A stretch of DNA of 64,000 nt, taken from positions 1 through 64,000 of the forward strand of contig ML014199.1 in the NCBI GenBank assembly GCA_003615045.1, in the 5' to 3' direction. Origin of the DNA: Caulochytrium protostelioides (Eukaryota > Chytridiomycota > Caulochytriomycetes > Caulochytriales > Caulochytriaceae). Each line of letters opens with the position of its first letter. Within the stretch, counting starts at the first letter, position 1. Shown in pieces: positions 49,807-61,017 of this stretch. Below the pieces are notes generated by a model that was given only the letters and a program-made list of their open reading frames with translations, did not search any database and was not told the DNA's origin. The translations under genes and the position numbers were made by a program.

Positions 49807-52800
49807 ATGGCCGACCCGCCGATCGCCTTCCCGTTTTCGCTGGCCGCGTTCAAGGCAACCCCTGTTGAGCGCGATGCTCCACGGCGTGCACCCTCGGCGC
49901 CGTTAGCGGCGGCCGCTCGGTCGCCGTATGAGCGCCGCGCTCCGTCGGGGTTATCTTCGGCGTCCACTCACAGCGGAGCAACGACTCGCTCCGCCAACGG
50001 CAACGCCGACAACGGCAACGCCGACAACGGCAACGCCGACAACGGCCACTCGGAGGACGATGGCGACGGTGGCGGCGATGAGGCGACGTCGTCCAAGATC
50101 CAGGCGATCGATACGCGGTTTGTGCAGCAGCTGGCGTCGGCGCAGGTGCTGCTGGACATGAAGGCATGTGTGAAGGAGCTCGTCGAGAACGCGCTGGACG
50201 CGGGCGCGACGCGCATCGATTTGACGTTTGTCGACTACGGCCTCACCGCGATCACGGTCGCCGACAACGGCAAGGGTGTCCCGCCCGCGTCCTATGCACA
50301 CCTCGGCAAGCGCCACCACACCTCCAAACTCCGACGCTTCGAGGACCTGGCGGGCGTCACGACGCTCGGTTTTCGCGGCGAGGCGCTCCATGCGTTGTGC
50401 AGCATCGCTGACGTGACCCTCACCACCTGCACTGCCGAGCAGCGGCCGCTCGGCCGCGAGCTCGTTTTCAAGAGGGGAGGCATCGACCCACTCGCGCTGG
50501 ACGCGCCGTCCCTGCCGGCCAGCGACGGCGTCCCGCTGCAGATGGTGTCCATCACGCCGGTGGCGCGCGATGTCGGCGTCACCGTCACGGCACGCGGGCT
50601 CTTCTCGACCCTGCCGGTGCGCCGCGCCGAGTTCCGCCGCCACGTGCGCCGCGAGTATGCCAAGTGCCTGGAGCTGATCTATGCTTACGGCGTGCTCCGG
50701 TACGACTGCCGGTTCACATGTACGCTCGTCACCTATCCTGGCCATCGCGGGAGCAGCAACAGCAGCCACGAACGTATTCCTCGTGGGCTGTCTGGCGGCG
50801 GCGGCGGCGTGGTCGCGGCACCCGCGGGCCGCGAGAAGCGCACGACCGTCCTGGCCACGCGTGGCGGCGCCCTAAGTCAGCTTCACGTGCTCGCTCAGAT
50901 CTATGGCCGCAAGGTCACCGACACGCTGCTTGCGTTCCATGCTTACGGCCGGCTCGTGGAGGGCCCTAACGGGCTCGTCAGCGATGTCGAAGATGTGCCG
51001 GGGCCTCCGGGGGTGGCAGCCCCGTCGGAGCCGCCGCACCCTCCGGAAGCGTGGCCGCCAGCCCCGCCAGAACAGGCGTCCAGCGGCGTCTCGGATGGCG
51101 GATCGGATCGGCTCGCATCCGTGACCGGCTTCATCTCGAAACCGACGCCCAGCGCGTGCGGCCGCGGGTCGCCGTTCGCGGCGCTGGTCTACCTGAACGG
51201 CCGCCCGATCGATTTCCCGCGGCTCAGCCAGCGCCTCAACGCGCTGTACCGCACCTTCAACCCGGCGCGGCCGTATCCGTTCCTCGTGGCGCAGCTCGCG
51301 CTGCCTGCAGGCGTCTGGGACATCAACGTCACGCCCGACAAGCGCCACGTCATCTTCCAAGCCGAAGCGAAGCTCGTCGCGTGGATCGAGACCGTGGTCG
51401 CGCGGGTCCTCGACGAGGCCGGCGGCCGCGTCGCCGAGCGCGTCGGCGGGACCCAGTCCCAGCTCGGGATGGGCGTGCGGTCCCAGACATGGCTCCTCCA
51501 GCAAGCGGCCGCTACGGACGATACCTTGATTGCGAATGGCGGCGTCGACCAAGCCAACGACAACGGCAACGACAACGACAACCCTGATGGCAGCGACAAC
51601 GATGCGAGGATGGCAGCGCCGGAGCTCCTGGCGACGCCACGGGATGCGACCCTTCCTCCGAGTCGCAGCCCGACCCCCTCAAGCGCGACTGCTGCGGACG
51701 TGGCCGCCGCGCCGTTGGACGATGCGTCGCCGCGAATGGCCCCCGTCGCGTGGCCGCCGCGCCGGCCCCGACGCCATCCGCGGGCCTCAGACGACGACGA
51801 CGACGCCGGGCTGGGCGGCGAGACGGAGGATTCGCCGACTGCTGCGACGGACGACCTGCAGATGACCGAGATGGAGGACCAGCCGCTCGTTAAGCGGTTC
51901 CGTGCCACTGTTGTGGACGCGATCGACCAGCCGACGAACGCGATTCAGATCGACGCGGCGCGATGGCGGTATGACCCGGCGGCCGCCGCGGCGACGGGCG
52001 CCCGTGCGAGCGACGCGCCGCCGCCGCCGCCGCCGCTGTCGACCACCACCACCTCCCGGAGCACCGAGGAAGAGCCGTCCTTCACGCTCGAGGACGCATC
52101 GGCGGTGGCGCCCGAGTCGTCGCCGGCGCACCCCTTGCTCGACGCCGACGGCCCGGTCGTCGCATCGCCGGTCCGTCTCGATGCCGGCCGGTCTCCGCCC
52201 TCCGCTATGGCGAGCAGCGAGCCGGGTCGGACCGAGAGCGCTTCGCTGAGCGCGACGGAGCCGGCGGCCAGCCCCGTTTCCCGGCCACCGGCGCCCGTCA
52301 CCATCGTCGTCGCCCACCATGACGGCGCGCTTGTGTCCCCCGAGTCGCGGTCGCACTCCGCTCCCGTGGTGCCCGCGGCTTCGGCGCCCTGGCCCGCGCC
52401 ACACGCATGTCACGATGCCTCTGCGGCATGCTCGCATACCTACGGCGACTCCCATGCGCCGACGCCGTTGCGGCGGACGGCAACGACAGCATCGGCCGTC
52501 GCGCCAGGGGCATCGCAGCCCGCCCGGCGTCCGTCCCACCCCTCGATCCAGCCCTACCTGCTGCCGCGGTGCACGTGGCATGCCTCGGCCATCGAAGCCG
52601 CTTGGATGCGCAACCACGCGGCTCGGATGAGCCGGTGGTCCTGGGCGCGATCGACGACAGACCACGGCGGCGAGACGGCGGCTGCCACCTTGTCCCGGCT
52701 TCTGGCGACGGCGGACGCAGCAGACCCCGCGGTCGCGATGCTGGTCCGTCCCTTAACGACGGCAAGCACCGCGCTCTATCAGTGCGACGTGGCGCACGCT

Positions 52801-53808
52801 TCCGTCGACTCCACCGTCAAGCCCGACCCAGACGCGACGCCCACGCCGCCGCTGCCGTCTGCACCGTCTGTGAAGCCGGATTCGGACGCGGACTCGGCCG
52901 AGAATGAAGCGGCCCCACGGCCAAGTCCTGGCCCGGGTGCTTCCAGTGCAGTGTCGGCCACCGCCCGGCGCCGATCGCAGCGTCGCGCCGTGAAAGACTA
53001 TCGCGCGCTGCAGCAGTCACTGGCCGACGCGAGCACCGAGCAAGCCGAAGCGCAGCTCGTGCACCACCTCTCCCAAACCGCATTCGCGTCCATGCACGTG
53101 CTGGGCCAGTTCAATCTCGGGTTTATCCTGGCGCGCCACGGGGACCATCTCTACATCATCGACCAGCACGCGAGCGACGAGAAGCATCAGTTTGAGAAAC
53201 TCCGACACGGCACGGCGCCCGATCGCCAGGTCCTGATTCAGCCGATTCGGATGCAGCTCACCGCCGAGCAGGAATGCCTCGTCATGGCGCATCAGCCGAC
53301 CTTCAACCGTAACGGCTTCGACGTCCGCATCGACCACGATGCGCCCCCGGGGCACCGAACCGCGCTCTACTCGGTCCCGCAAAGCCGCGCCGTCTCCCTT
53401 GATGGTTCAGGTAAGCGTCTTATTTCTTCAGGCGCGCCACCGAATGCATGGTCTGTTTGTGTGCCTCACCTTCTTGGAATTGCTCTTGTTTCTGCGTGAT
53501 GGTCCATGACAACGCCGCGCCACCCATTCCATCCCATTCCCACCACAGATTTTGAGGATCTGCTGCATCAGATCGGCGAGCACGGCGACTACCACGGCAT
53601 TGTCTGCAAGCGACTGCTCGCTATCTACGCGTCGCGAGCCTGCCGCAAGGCCATCATGATCGGAACGCCGCTGAGCCAGGCCACCATGGTCCGCGTCGTC
53701 CGGCAGCTGGCCGAACTGCGGCAGCCCTGGTCCTGCCCGCACGGCCGGCCGACGGTGCGCCACCTGCTCCAGATCGAGCAGCCCGCCTCGCGGGCATCGC
53801 TCGCCTAA
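49807..53808 (+). CDS. PMS2: DNA mismatch repair protein PMS2 (yeast Pms1 type)
   Basis: MutL-alpha subunit that pairs with MLH1 and nicks the error-containing strand. Two exons (49807-53410, 53549-53808) encode about 1287 aa, longer than human PMS2 (862). The N-terminal GHKL ATPase has KELVENALDAGATRIDL (about residue 122), VADNGKGV and TLGFRGEALHALCSI, then ARGLFSTLPVRRAEF and the transducer INVTPDKRHVIFQAE. The C-terminal endonuclease has GQFNLGFILAR, the metal-binding DQHASDEKHQFEKL (about residue 1118), ACRKAIMIGTPL and CPHGRPTVRHLL, so it should be nuclease-competent. The extra length is disordered sequence: an N-terminal leader of about 95 residues with a NGNAD repeat, and a roughly 550-residue central linker. 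The intron falls just before DFEDLL and keeps phase. The MLH1 gene is not in the window. Confidence 0.95.
50001..50046. repeat. 15-bp in-gene repeat encoding NGNAD
   Basis: Three tandem copies of a 15-base unit at the PMS2 N-terminus, translated as Asn-Gly-Asn-Ala-Asp repeats just before an acidic run. Confidence 0.85.
53411..53548 (+). other. PMS2 intron
   Basis: Donor GTAAGC at 53411, pyrimidine-rich acceptor CCACCACAG ending at 53548. The join restores an Asp codon and the endonuclease domain. Confidence 0.88.
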
Positions 53809-53981
53809 GAGCCCCCCCATTGGGAGGACCCGCGATGGCCCTTCCTCCGCGAAAGAAACGGGTGTGTGGTCCGCGGGTGATGCGGACCCATCTATATAAG
53901 TTAAGAGAGATCAGGAACCCATGAAGAAAACGAAGGAGCAACGGCAAGGCACCTGCTGGTCGCCCCTCGGTGTCGCAAGAC

Positions 53982-54863
53982 TCAAGCGGTGGCAAAGAGC
54001 CGCACGACCTCCGCATCGCCCGCGAGATCGCCCGGCTTGGCGCCGTCGCGGTCTTCCGCCAGCGGGTCCGCGCCGTGGCTCAGCAGCACGAGACAGCAGG
54101 ACGCGCTGTCGAGGGTCGCGGCATAGTGCAACGGCGTCTGCCCGTTGGCGTCCGCAGCGTTGGCGTTCGCCCCCGTCTTGAGCAGCAACTTGGCCATCTC
54201 GGCGTCGGCGCGGTCGCACGCCCAGTGCAGCGGCGTCATGGCCTGCGGGTCGTCGCCGGGCGCCTCGAGCATCCGCGTGCGCGCCAGCGCGTTCGTCGTC
54301 GCCGCCAGCAGCGCCTCGGTCGCCGCCCGGTCGCCCGCCTGCACGCACGCCGTCAGCGTGCTGCGGTCCGTGGGCGTCGCCGCGCCGTGGCCGCCGGTGG
54401 CGGGACGGGCGCCCGCGTCGGTCTCGCGCATCGTGCTGACGCTGATACTGAACCCATGCGCGCCGCCGCTGCCGCCGCCGCTGCCGCCGTCGCTGCCGCC
54501 GCCGTCGCCGTCGCCGCCGCTGAGTTCCGAGGCATCGACCGGCGGCGGCGCATCGGCTGGCGGCAGCAAATCGTGGCTGGCGGCCAGCGAGGCCTCCGCC
54601 GTCGCGCCAGGGAGCCGCGCCTCGACCAAGTCGATGTAGTACTGCTTGGCCTCGTCCATGTCCATGGCACCGAGGGCGTCCCACGCGTCCCACTTGGCGC
54701 GGCCGGCGCCATCGAACCACCCGGGCCGGTCGGTATGGCACTCGCCGACGGTCGCCTGCTTGTACCACGCGTACAGCTTCAGCAAATCGGGCGTCGGCAG
54801 CTTGCCCAGCCGCTGGTTCGACACGCACGCGACCGCGCGCGAAAACTGGCGGTCGAGCGACAT
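53982..54863 (-). CDS. Acyl-CoA-binding protein with ankyrin repeats (ACBD6-like)
   Basis: 293 aa, single exon. The N-terminal acyl-CoA-binding domain (about residues 4-92) shows LLKLYAWYKQATVGEC, then RPGWFDGAGRAKWDAWDALG and AKQYYIDLVEARLP, the YKQAT/KWDAW pattern of ACBP. A Ser/Gly-rich acidic linker follows. The C-terminal ankyrin repeats carry MTPLHWACDRADAEMAKLLL and GQTPLHYAATLDSASCCLVL. This ACBP-ankyrin architecture matches ACBD6, which binds long-chain acyl-CoAs and, in animals, assists protein N-myristoylation. Lipid binding is inferred from the domain. The gene is convergent with PMS2, 173 bp away. Confidence 0.92.
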   Translation of the reverse strand: MSLDRQFSRAVACVSNQRLGKLPTPDLLKLYAWYKQATVGECHTDRPGWFDGAGRAKWDAWDALGAMDMDEAKQYYIDLVEARLPGATAEASLAASHDLLPPADAPPPVDASELSGGDGDGGGSDGGSGGGSGGAHGFSISVSTMRETDAGARPATGGHGAATPTDRSTLTACVQAGDRAATEALLAATTNALARTRMLEAPGDDPQAMTPLHWACDRADAEMAKLLLKTGANANAADANGQTPLHYAATLDSASCCLVLLSHGADPLAEDRDGAKPGDLAGDAEVVRLFATA

Positions 54864-55457
54864 GGTGGAATGACGTGGGCTCGGAACGCGGGGTCAACAG
54901 AATCCGTCAATCGAAGCGTAGGAAGAAGAGAGGCCGCGCTCGGATATCGCGGACAGCGCGCGGCAGATCACCGATGCGGGAAGCGAAGGCGATGCGCCAG
55001 GAAGGCGCCTCCAGGCGGAGCTTCCAGCCGATGTCGTGGGTGTTGCGGCTGCCACCGTGGAGAGACAACGAGGCGGCCGCTGTGGACAAGACCCCTTCTT
55101 CAGCGAGGGGAATGGGATGGGCCGTAGCGGATCAGCGGCGCTTCCGCAACAACCAACGGCCCGCGAGGCCGTCAAGCACGCTTGACGTGGGGTGGGGTGG
55201 GGGCTGACGTGGCGTGGCCCTTTTCCAGCGCCACGAAATAGACGCGATCCTCGCTCCCCGCGCATCTTCGGATGCCAGGACCACGCGCAGATGATGGACA
55301 CGCCTCCCGCGTCGGCGACCTCGCGACCGTCGATGTCTAAACGTTCATTTCTTGATCAATAATTGCAGCGAGAAAATTCATGGGCAGGGGGGAAGGAGAC
55401 AGGCGAGGCGGACGGCGCCTTCGGCATCGCCTTTCCGCGAGGGTCGTCCATGAGCCC
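54864..55457. other. Intergenic between ACBD6-like and E2 genes
   Basis: Holds the promoter of the ACBP gene (minus) and the 3' end of the E2 gene (minus). No coding region seen. Confidence 0.6.
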
Positions 55458-56003
55458 TCAGAGCTCCATGCCGTGGGCCTCCTCATCCGAGAAGTCGCCC
55501 GCCGAGCTCATCTCCTCTTCCGAGCTCTCGTGGTCGGTCGCGGCGTCGGCGGCCTCCTTGGTGGCGTATTTGGAAACATACTCCTTGACCTTCGCGTTGT
55601 ACGTCTCCGGGTCGCGCAGCAGGATGGCGGCCGCCTCGCCGTTCAGGGGGTCCGTCGGGTTCGGGTAGCGCAGCAGCTGCGGCAAGAAGGTCTCAAAGAT
55701 GTTGATCATGTCGTACATGGGGCTCCATGTTTGGTTGATGACGTCGAGGCAGACGGACCCGGAGAGCTCGTCGATGTTGGGGTGGAAGATCTTGTTCATG
55801 AAGCCGATCGACGGCGACTTGTACGGATACTGGTCGGGCAGCTCCACGTGGATCTTCCACAACCCGGACTTGAAGGGGGTGTCCTCGGGGCCGTGGAAGC
55901 GGACATAGAACTCCTGCATGTTGTCGTTCACGAGCGTCACCTCGTAGTCGCTCATGAGGAGCTTCATGACATCCGTCTCGATGCGCCGCCGTGGGGACGA
56001 CAT
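55458..56003 (-). CDS. UBC8: Ubiquitin-conjugating enzyme E2, UBE2H/Ubc8 type
   Basis: 181 aa, one exon, same length as human UBE2H (183). Starts [19 protein letters not shown] and continues through [36 protein letters not shown] and the catalytic stretch [15 protein letters not shown] with the active Cys at about residue 85. Then come [19 protein letters not shown] and [13 protein letters not shown]. The short acidic Ser/Glu-rich tail (ESSEEEMSS) is characteristic of UBE2H and yeast Ubc8. Ubc8 works with the GID/CTLH ligase to degrade gluconeogenic enzymes. The ATG at 56003 coincides with the family start; the open frame further upstream is not needed. Confidence 0.95.
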   Translation of the reverse strand: MSSPRRRIETDVMKLLMSDYEVTLVNDNMQEFYVRFHGPEDTPFKSGLWKIHVELPDQYPYKSPSIGFMNKIFHPNIDELSGSVCLDVINQTWSPMYDMINIFETFLPQLLRYPNPTDPLNGEAAAILLRDPETYNAKVKEYVSKYATKEAADAATDHESSEEEMSSAGDFSDEEAHGMEL

Positions 56004-57519
56004 GGTGGGCGGCGGTCGGATGCGCTGAAGACGGTATCCCGTGGGGGTATCCGGTCCCTGAAGCGGTCCCTGACCGGGTCCGAGGCGATCTCCCTCGCGA
56101 TCTCGGAGCGCGAGCGGGCAGCCACGTGGGATGGCCGTCAAGGGCGGCGGCGGTCGGCGTGGATCCGTGAGGAGCCTCGGTCACACGGACACACGCAGCG
56201 TGAGTCACGACAACGAGCCTATGACGTCAGCACGTCGGTCGGCCACGTGGTGGATGCGGAGACGGGTAAACAACGGGCCGCGCCGATCGTCCGCGAACCA
56301 AGAGCGAGTGAGCGCGAGCGACGGTCGCGTGGTGCTCCGGCGAGGGGGGTCGTCTGGCGCGTCTGGCGTCTGGCGATCGATGGCGCGTGCTGCGGGCTTG
56401 AGCCGGAGTCAGCGTACGACAGCCGCGTGAACGATCCAGCAGCGATGCCAAAGAAGACGACATCACGTTCATCCTGCGTTCGGTATCATTGTGCTTCCAC
56501 CCGTTCAGCATCATCGTGTTTCCACCCGTGCGGCAACAACTCATCGCGAGCGCTCGTCGCTGGCCGTCGTGCCACGACCACGCCCGACGCCCCCACGTCA
56601 AGGCTTGCGTTGTCTTTGTCGAGCCGGCGTCCGCACGAGTCGTGCCTACGGGACCGACGCGGCCACGACGCCAGCCGCAGGTCGCCCACCTGGCCGCCAC
56701 CTGCGGCGGTCGCCGGCGCGCTCGATCTCGCACGGCTCTCCGGCTCTCGAGCGGTCGTGGGGCGAAGGGAAAGGGCGGCCCGGACACCGACAGCAGCGGC
56801 CACGACGGCGGCGGCCGCGTCCTCATGCGGCTGGCATCGGAGCCGTTGCCCCGGGTCCTGCGGATGGACGGCACCCCCATCACCGTGAAGCCACGGCCAC
56901 GCCGTCGGCGGAGCCACGCCGCCCGTCGAGCGACGCCCACGCCATCCGCATCTCCTCACCCTCCCGTGGGGTCCGCTCCGCTGGCGGCCGCTGGCACGAC
57001 CGCGGGCGGCCATGGCGTGCGCTGGAGAGACGCTCACGCGCCGGCGCCGGCGGACGCTGCGGACGCGACGCGTGGCCGGGACCGCGGTGTTCAGCGGCCA
57101 ATCCGGACCCGGCGGGGTGCTGAGGGGGTGGCCATGGTCGCCCTGGCGGGTCGATGCCCACCTGCCCACCAGGGGCCGAACGCCGATCGGCAGCGTCGCG
57201 TGGCATGACGGTGGCCCCGGCCGCCCGGATCCGGACCCGGACCCGGACCCGGACCCGGACCCGGACGGCGCGACCATCGCTGGGGCCGCGGCCACAGAAG
57301 AGAACCCGCCCGGGTGCGCAGGCCAGGCGGCCATCGGCGCGAACGCGTCCGGGCTCGTGCAGCAGCAGCAGCAGCACATGAGAAGGCGATCCGACCGGGA
57401 CGTCGCGCGGCGCATCCGGCCCCAACGAGGACACGCGGCGTTCCTGATCCCTCGTCGGCGAGGAGGGTCGCGCCGCGACGTCCGTGTGCTGCCCGCCTGT
57501 CCGGCCGCGTCGTGTCGCC
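56004..57519. other. Divergent intergenic region
   Basis: About 1.5 kb between the E2 gene and the next plus-strand gene. Several overlapping open frames on both strands show no recognised domain. A (CGGACC)n hexamer tract lies at about 57231-57270. No supported gene. Confidence 0.5.
57231..57270. repeat. Hexamer tract (CGGACC)n
   Basis: Six to seven tandem CGGACC units; no stop codon arises in the frames used, so it makes spurious Asp-Pro repeats. Confidence 0.88.
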
Positions 57520-58587
57520 ATGGCGCTGCCGCTGGCGCCCCTCGCGCGGCTCGCCCACGGCGCTCAGTTCCTCCACTGCGTGCGCCTCACGCCCGCGCTG
57601 CCGCTGCCGCTGCCAGCGCTGAACACGGACCCCCCGACGTCGGCGGCGACCACCACCACCGCGGTGGCCGCCGCGGACGCCGTCGCGCCGGGGCCGACAA
57701 CGACCCCGCGAGCGGCACGGCCCCGCCCCGTGCCAGCGCCGGAGGCCGCACGCCGCGCCGCGATCCGCGCCGCCACCGTCACCCCGGCCCTCGAGCTCGC
57801 CGTCGCGATCGTCCGCGCCGACCAGCAGGCCGCGTGTCGCGCTGACCCGCTCGCGCGCGACGCGGCGCTCGATCCGTCCGACGGGCTCGGTGCCGAGGAC
57901 GCCGCCGCCGCCGCCGCCGCCGCCGTCGCCGCCGCTCCGCCTGCGCGGCAGGTGCTCGTGCTGGTGCACGCGCCGGACCTGGCGGACGCCGGTGATCCTG
58001 CCACCGCCACCGCCGACGCCGCCGACGCCGTCGCAGCACCGAGCACCGCCGCCGTGGTGCGCCGCTGGATCGCGCGGGAAACGGTCACCATCGCGCAGGC
58101 CGCGGCGATCCGCCTGATGCCTGTCGCGGACGGCGACGCCGTGCTGCGGCTGGCGGTCGAGGTGCTCGCGGATGCGATGGCCCCGAGCGCTTCCGTGAGG
58201 GCCGCGCCGTGGTGCCGCGGCTGCCTTGTGTCCGAAAGCGCGATGCGGTGCCTCACGGCGGCTCAGCAGAGCAACCTCGATGCCCTGCTGGCGCAGATTC
58301 GATGGCTCTATACCCACACGTAAGTCGCTCTCTCGCTCATGGGCCCAGGCGGCTGAAGAAACCCTAACCACCGCGCCAACTTTCTGGATGTCTGATGCAA
58401 TATGGAAGGGATGGAACGATGTCTCTCACACAATGAGCCCCCTTGCTCTAAATCGATGGCCCATGGCACCAGAAAACCCCGCAGTCATCAGCCATTTCTG
58501 GCGGCGTGCTTTCTCAGCGATACCGTCGAGATGACGCGCCGCCAGCCCGCGAATCTCCTCGTGGACCAGGTCCTGATCCATGTCTGA
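57520..58587 (+). CDS. Unrecognised protein, probably two exons
   Basis: I do not recognise the product. From ATG 57520 (MALPLAPLARLAHGAQFLHC) the frame runs to a TAA that sits inside a perfect donor GTAAGT at 58320, so the true exon likely ends at 58319 and splices on. An acceptor at 58484 (CCCGCAG), preceded by a CCCTAAC branch-like site, gives an in-phase exon 58485-58587 (start HQPFLAACFLSDTVEM), for about 300 aa. Exon 1 has an Ala/Pro-rich N-half and a more ordered second part: RQVLVLVHAPDLADAG, then AVVRRWIARETVTIAQ and a Cys-x-x-Cys (APWCRGCLVSESAMRC). The pattern suggests a small folded domain with a zinc knuckle, but no family can be named. If unspliced, it ends 279 bases earlier. 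Confidence 0.55.
58320..58484 (+). other. Possible intron of unrecognised gene
   Basis: GTAAGT donor at 58320, CTAAC at about 58366-58370, acceptor CAG at 58482-58484. The polypyrimidine stretch is weak, so this is moderate evidence only. Confidence 0.5.
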
Positions 58588-58652
58588 TTCGTCTCGAACG
58601 ATGCACGTGGAGCCCCGTCGCGCCCCTCGCGTCGACCCGCTAGGCCGCTGGC

Positions 58653-60311
58653 CTATTCGTCCCTCGGCGTCGCTGGCGACGGCGGGGACGCCGGCTCGGT
58701 CGTCTCGGTCGCCGCCGCCGCCGGCGGCCGCGGCGTCGGCAGCACGGGCGGCCACGCCATCTGCCGGGCGAGCTGCTCGATCTGCGGCACGTGATCTGGC
58801 GTATTGGAGAGCGCGGCGGCGGTCATGTGCTGCTCGATGGCGCGGCACATCTTGCCGATCTGCGGCCCGGTGAGCTGCGGATGGTACTGGCGCACCAGGT
58901 CGCCAACGGCGATGGCGCCGCGGGGCGGGCGCCGTGCCCCGCGCTGTGCCTGAGCGGTCGAGCGCGCCGCGCTGGGGTCGACGCCGCGCAGCCACGTGAC
59001 CGTGACGTCCGCCTCGATCACGAGCGGCGACGCGAGCGCTTCCCAGGACCAGACTTTGTCCGACTGCACGCGCTTCGCGCGCACGTCGCGGTAGACGACG
59101 AGGTCGAAGAGGGCGTCGGCGTCGGGCGGCGAGGACGGCGGCCGCTGGTTCGGTGGGAGCGGCAGCACCCGGATACACTGCAGCCGGCGGGGCCAGAAGC
59201 CGACCTGGTACACGGCGAAGCTGACCCGCCGCGCGGTCATGGAGGTCGCCGTCGCCGTCTCGGTGACCGTGTCCGTGGACACCTGTGTTTCAGGGTCTGT
59301 CGCGGCCGTCGCGGCTCCCGCGGTGGTGGCCGTTGTCGTGGTCGTGGTCGTCGTCAGGAGTGTTTCCGACGCAGCAGGCGTCGTGCCGGAGGCGCCCATG
59401 CTGCACAGCTGTGTCGCGACAGCGGCCATGGTGGGCAGATCGCCGTGGAGTTCGAGCGTCGTGGCATCCCACAGCGCGGTCGGCCACGGGTCGGGCAGCG
59501 TGCTCTGCAACAGCATACCGCTTTCCTCGTCCAGCGCCAGCTTCACCATCGGGATGTCGACGACGCGCGGCGGCCGGTAGTTCCGCGCGCTGGCCGGCGG
59601 CTTGCCCGAGCTCGCCGTGTGCCGCATGACGTGTGTCGGGTACGACACCAGCAGCCGCTCGCCCTCGCGGCTCTCCACGTGGCGCTCGATGAACTTGGCC
59701 TTCAGGGGCTCGTCGTCCACAAAGCACACTTCGTACCCGTCGAGCCGCCCCTGCGCTTGCAGCTGCCCGAGGAACGCGGTGAACTCGTTGACATGGAAGA
59801 GCCGGTCGTCCCACATCGTAATGTGGCGCAGCGACGGCAATGCCGCGAGGATGCGGGTGAGCACGGCGCACTTGAACAGTAGCGTGTTGGCAATGTAGCC
59901 GGGCCGCTGGGCGTCTTGGCCCTCGCGGAAGATGTACAGGTCGAACGCGAGGCCGGCTTGTTCGCAGAGGGTGCGGATGCGGTCGGCGAAGCGGTCGCGC
60001 CGCCGTCCCGTCATCATGACGACGAGCGGTCGCGTGGCCGCAGGCTGGGCCAGCGCGGCGCGCGCCGCATCGGCCACATGGTCGATCCACCACGAGGCGT
60101 CGACGGCCGGCGCAATGCCCGGTGGGCCCAGGGTCCACGGCGTGGCGAACCACCCGCCGAAGTGGATGAGGTCGCGGGCAGCGTCCGCCGTCCAGACCGC
60201 CGGATTCGGCTGCGGCGACCGGAACAAGGTCGAGTCAAAGTCGAACACGATCAGCTCCGTGGGCAGCCGCGCGCCCTCGGCCGCCTGGCGCTCTTGCACC
60301 CACGCTATCAT
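58653..60311 (-). CDS. HAD-superfamily 'Swiss-army-knife RNA repair-like' protein
   Basis: 552 aa. The first domain is a HAD-like phosphohydrolase fold: LIVFDFDSTLFRSPQPNP (about residue 20, with DFD in place of the classic DxD), then the second motif PLVVMMTGRRRDRFADRI (about 95) and MWDDRLFHVNEFTAFL further on. This combination is characteristic of the fungal HAD_SAK family, named for its likeness to HAD domains attached to RNA-repair enzymes; the substrate is unknown. A second half (after about residue 240) has ARNYRPPRVVDIPMVKL and YQVGFWPRRLQCIRVLPLP, then a helical end with REP-like QYHPQLTGPQIGKMCRAIEQ. A Thr-rich run (about 59335-59360) lies in the middle. The ATG at 60311 is the first in frame near the homology start. 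Confidence 0.8.
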   Translation of the reverse strand: MIAWVQERQAAEGARLPTELIVFDFDSTLFRSPQPNPAVWTADAARDLIHFGGWFATPWTLGPPGIAPAVDASWWIDHVADAARAALAQPAATRPLVVMMTGRRRDRFADRIRTLCEQAGLAFDLYIFREGQDAQRPGYIANTLLFKCAVLTRILAALPSLRHITMWDDRLFHVNEFTAFLGQLQAQGRLDGYEVCFVDDEPLKAKFIERHVESREGERLLVSYPTHVMRHTASSGKPPASARNYRPPRVVDIPMVKLALDEESGMLLQSTLPDPWPTALWDATTLELHGDLPTMAAVATQLCSMGASGTTPAASETLLTTTTTTTTATTAGAATAATDPETQVSTDTVTETATATSMTARRVSFAVYQVGFWPRRLQCIRVLPLPPNQRPPSSPPDADALFDLVVYRDVRAKRVQSDKVWSWEALASPLVIEADVTVTWLRGVDPSAARSTAQAQRGARRPPRGAIAVGDLVRQYHPQLTGPQIGKMCRAIEQHMTAAALSNTPDHVPQIEQLARQMAWPPVLPTPRPPAAAATETTEPASPPSPATPRDE

Positions 60312-61017
60312 CCATGAGACGATGTAAATCGATGTTCGATGTAAATCGGTGGCGTGAGTTCATTGATGGGGCCCCTCTGACCTTCGCCTTGTCTTTGCCG
60401 TCCAGCACGCTTCGGATCTTACCATTCAGTTCGTGCTCATAGTCATAGACATGGGCGGGGCTCCGGGCGGGGCCTTCTCGCTGCCGGCGTGTGCGGGGTG
60501 GGCCCATGGCGTCCCGATACGACGAGGCCCAAGCTGACGGCGTGGTTGCAATGATAATTGATGCACGTTTACGTTTACGTTTACGTTCACGTTCACGTTG
60601 ACTTGGCCGTCGACGAGAACGGATGCGCGGACGAAGGATGCAAGTGCAGGCAAAGGGAGCAGAGATCGTTGTCAGAAAAGTGACCCCCGATCAGAGGCTT
60701 AGCTTACGCTATCGAGAAGGATCCGGGGTATGCTCGCCCATGAGTGGCATCTCGGGGTGGTTCTCGCCCATCTCTGACCATGCAATGACTCGTCAAGTCG
60801 CCAGGCAGCCAAAGAGTAGCGGCGTGGCCTACATGTGCTGACATCGCCGCCGCCGCCGACGCCGCCACCGACGCCGCCGACGCTGCTAACGCCGCCGGCA
60901 AGGCAAAGCGAGACAACACAAGACAACGTGTGCACTCGTACGCCCCAGCGTCCCCCGGCTCCTACAGCGCTTTCGACGGCGCGTGGCCCGGCGATGGAGC
61001 ACGCCTCGTCGTCGTCC
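60312..61017. other. Intergenic with short hexamer tract
   Basis: No gene supported. Contains a (GTTTAC/GTTCAC)n hexamer tract and separates the HAD gene promoter from the 3' end of the folate gene. Confidence 0.6.
60565..60600. repeat. Hexamer tract (GTTTAC/GTTCAC)n
   Basis: About six tandem hexamers, GTTTAC passing into GTTCAC. It is telomere-like in period only; it does not match TTAGGG. Confidence 0.85.

Noticed and set aside
60565-60600. Possible interstitial telomere repeat
   Set aside because: The unit is GTTTAC/GTTCAC, not TTAGGG or a known variant, and it is only about six copies inside an ordinary intergenic region.
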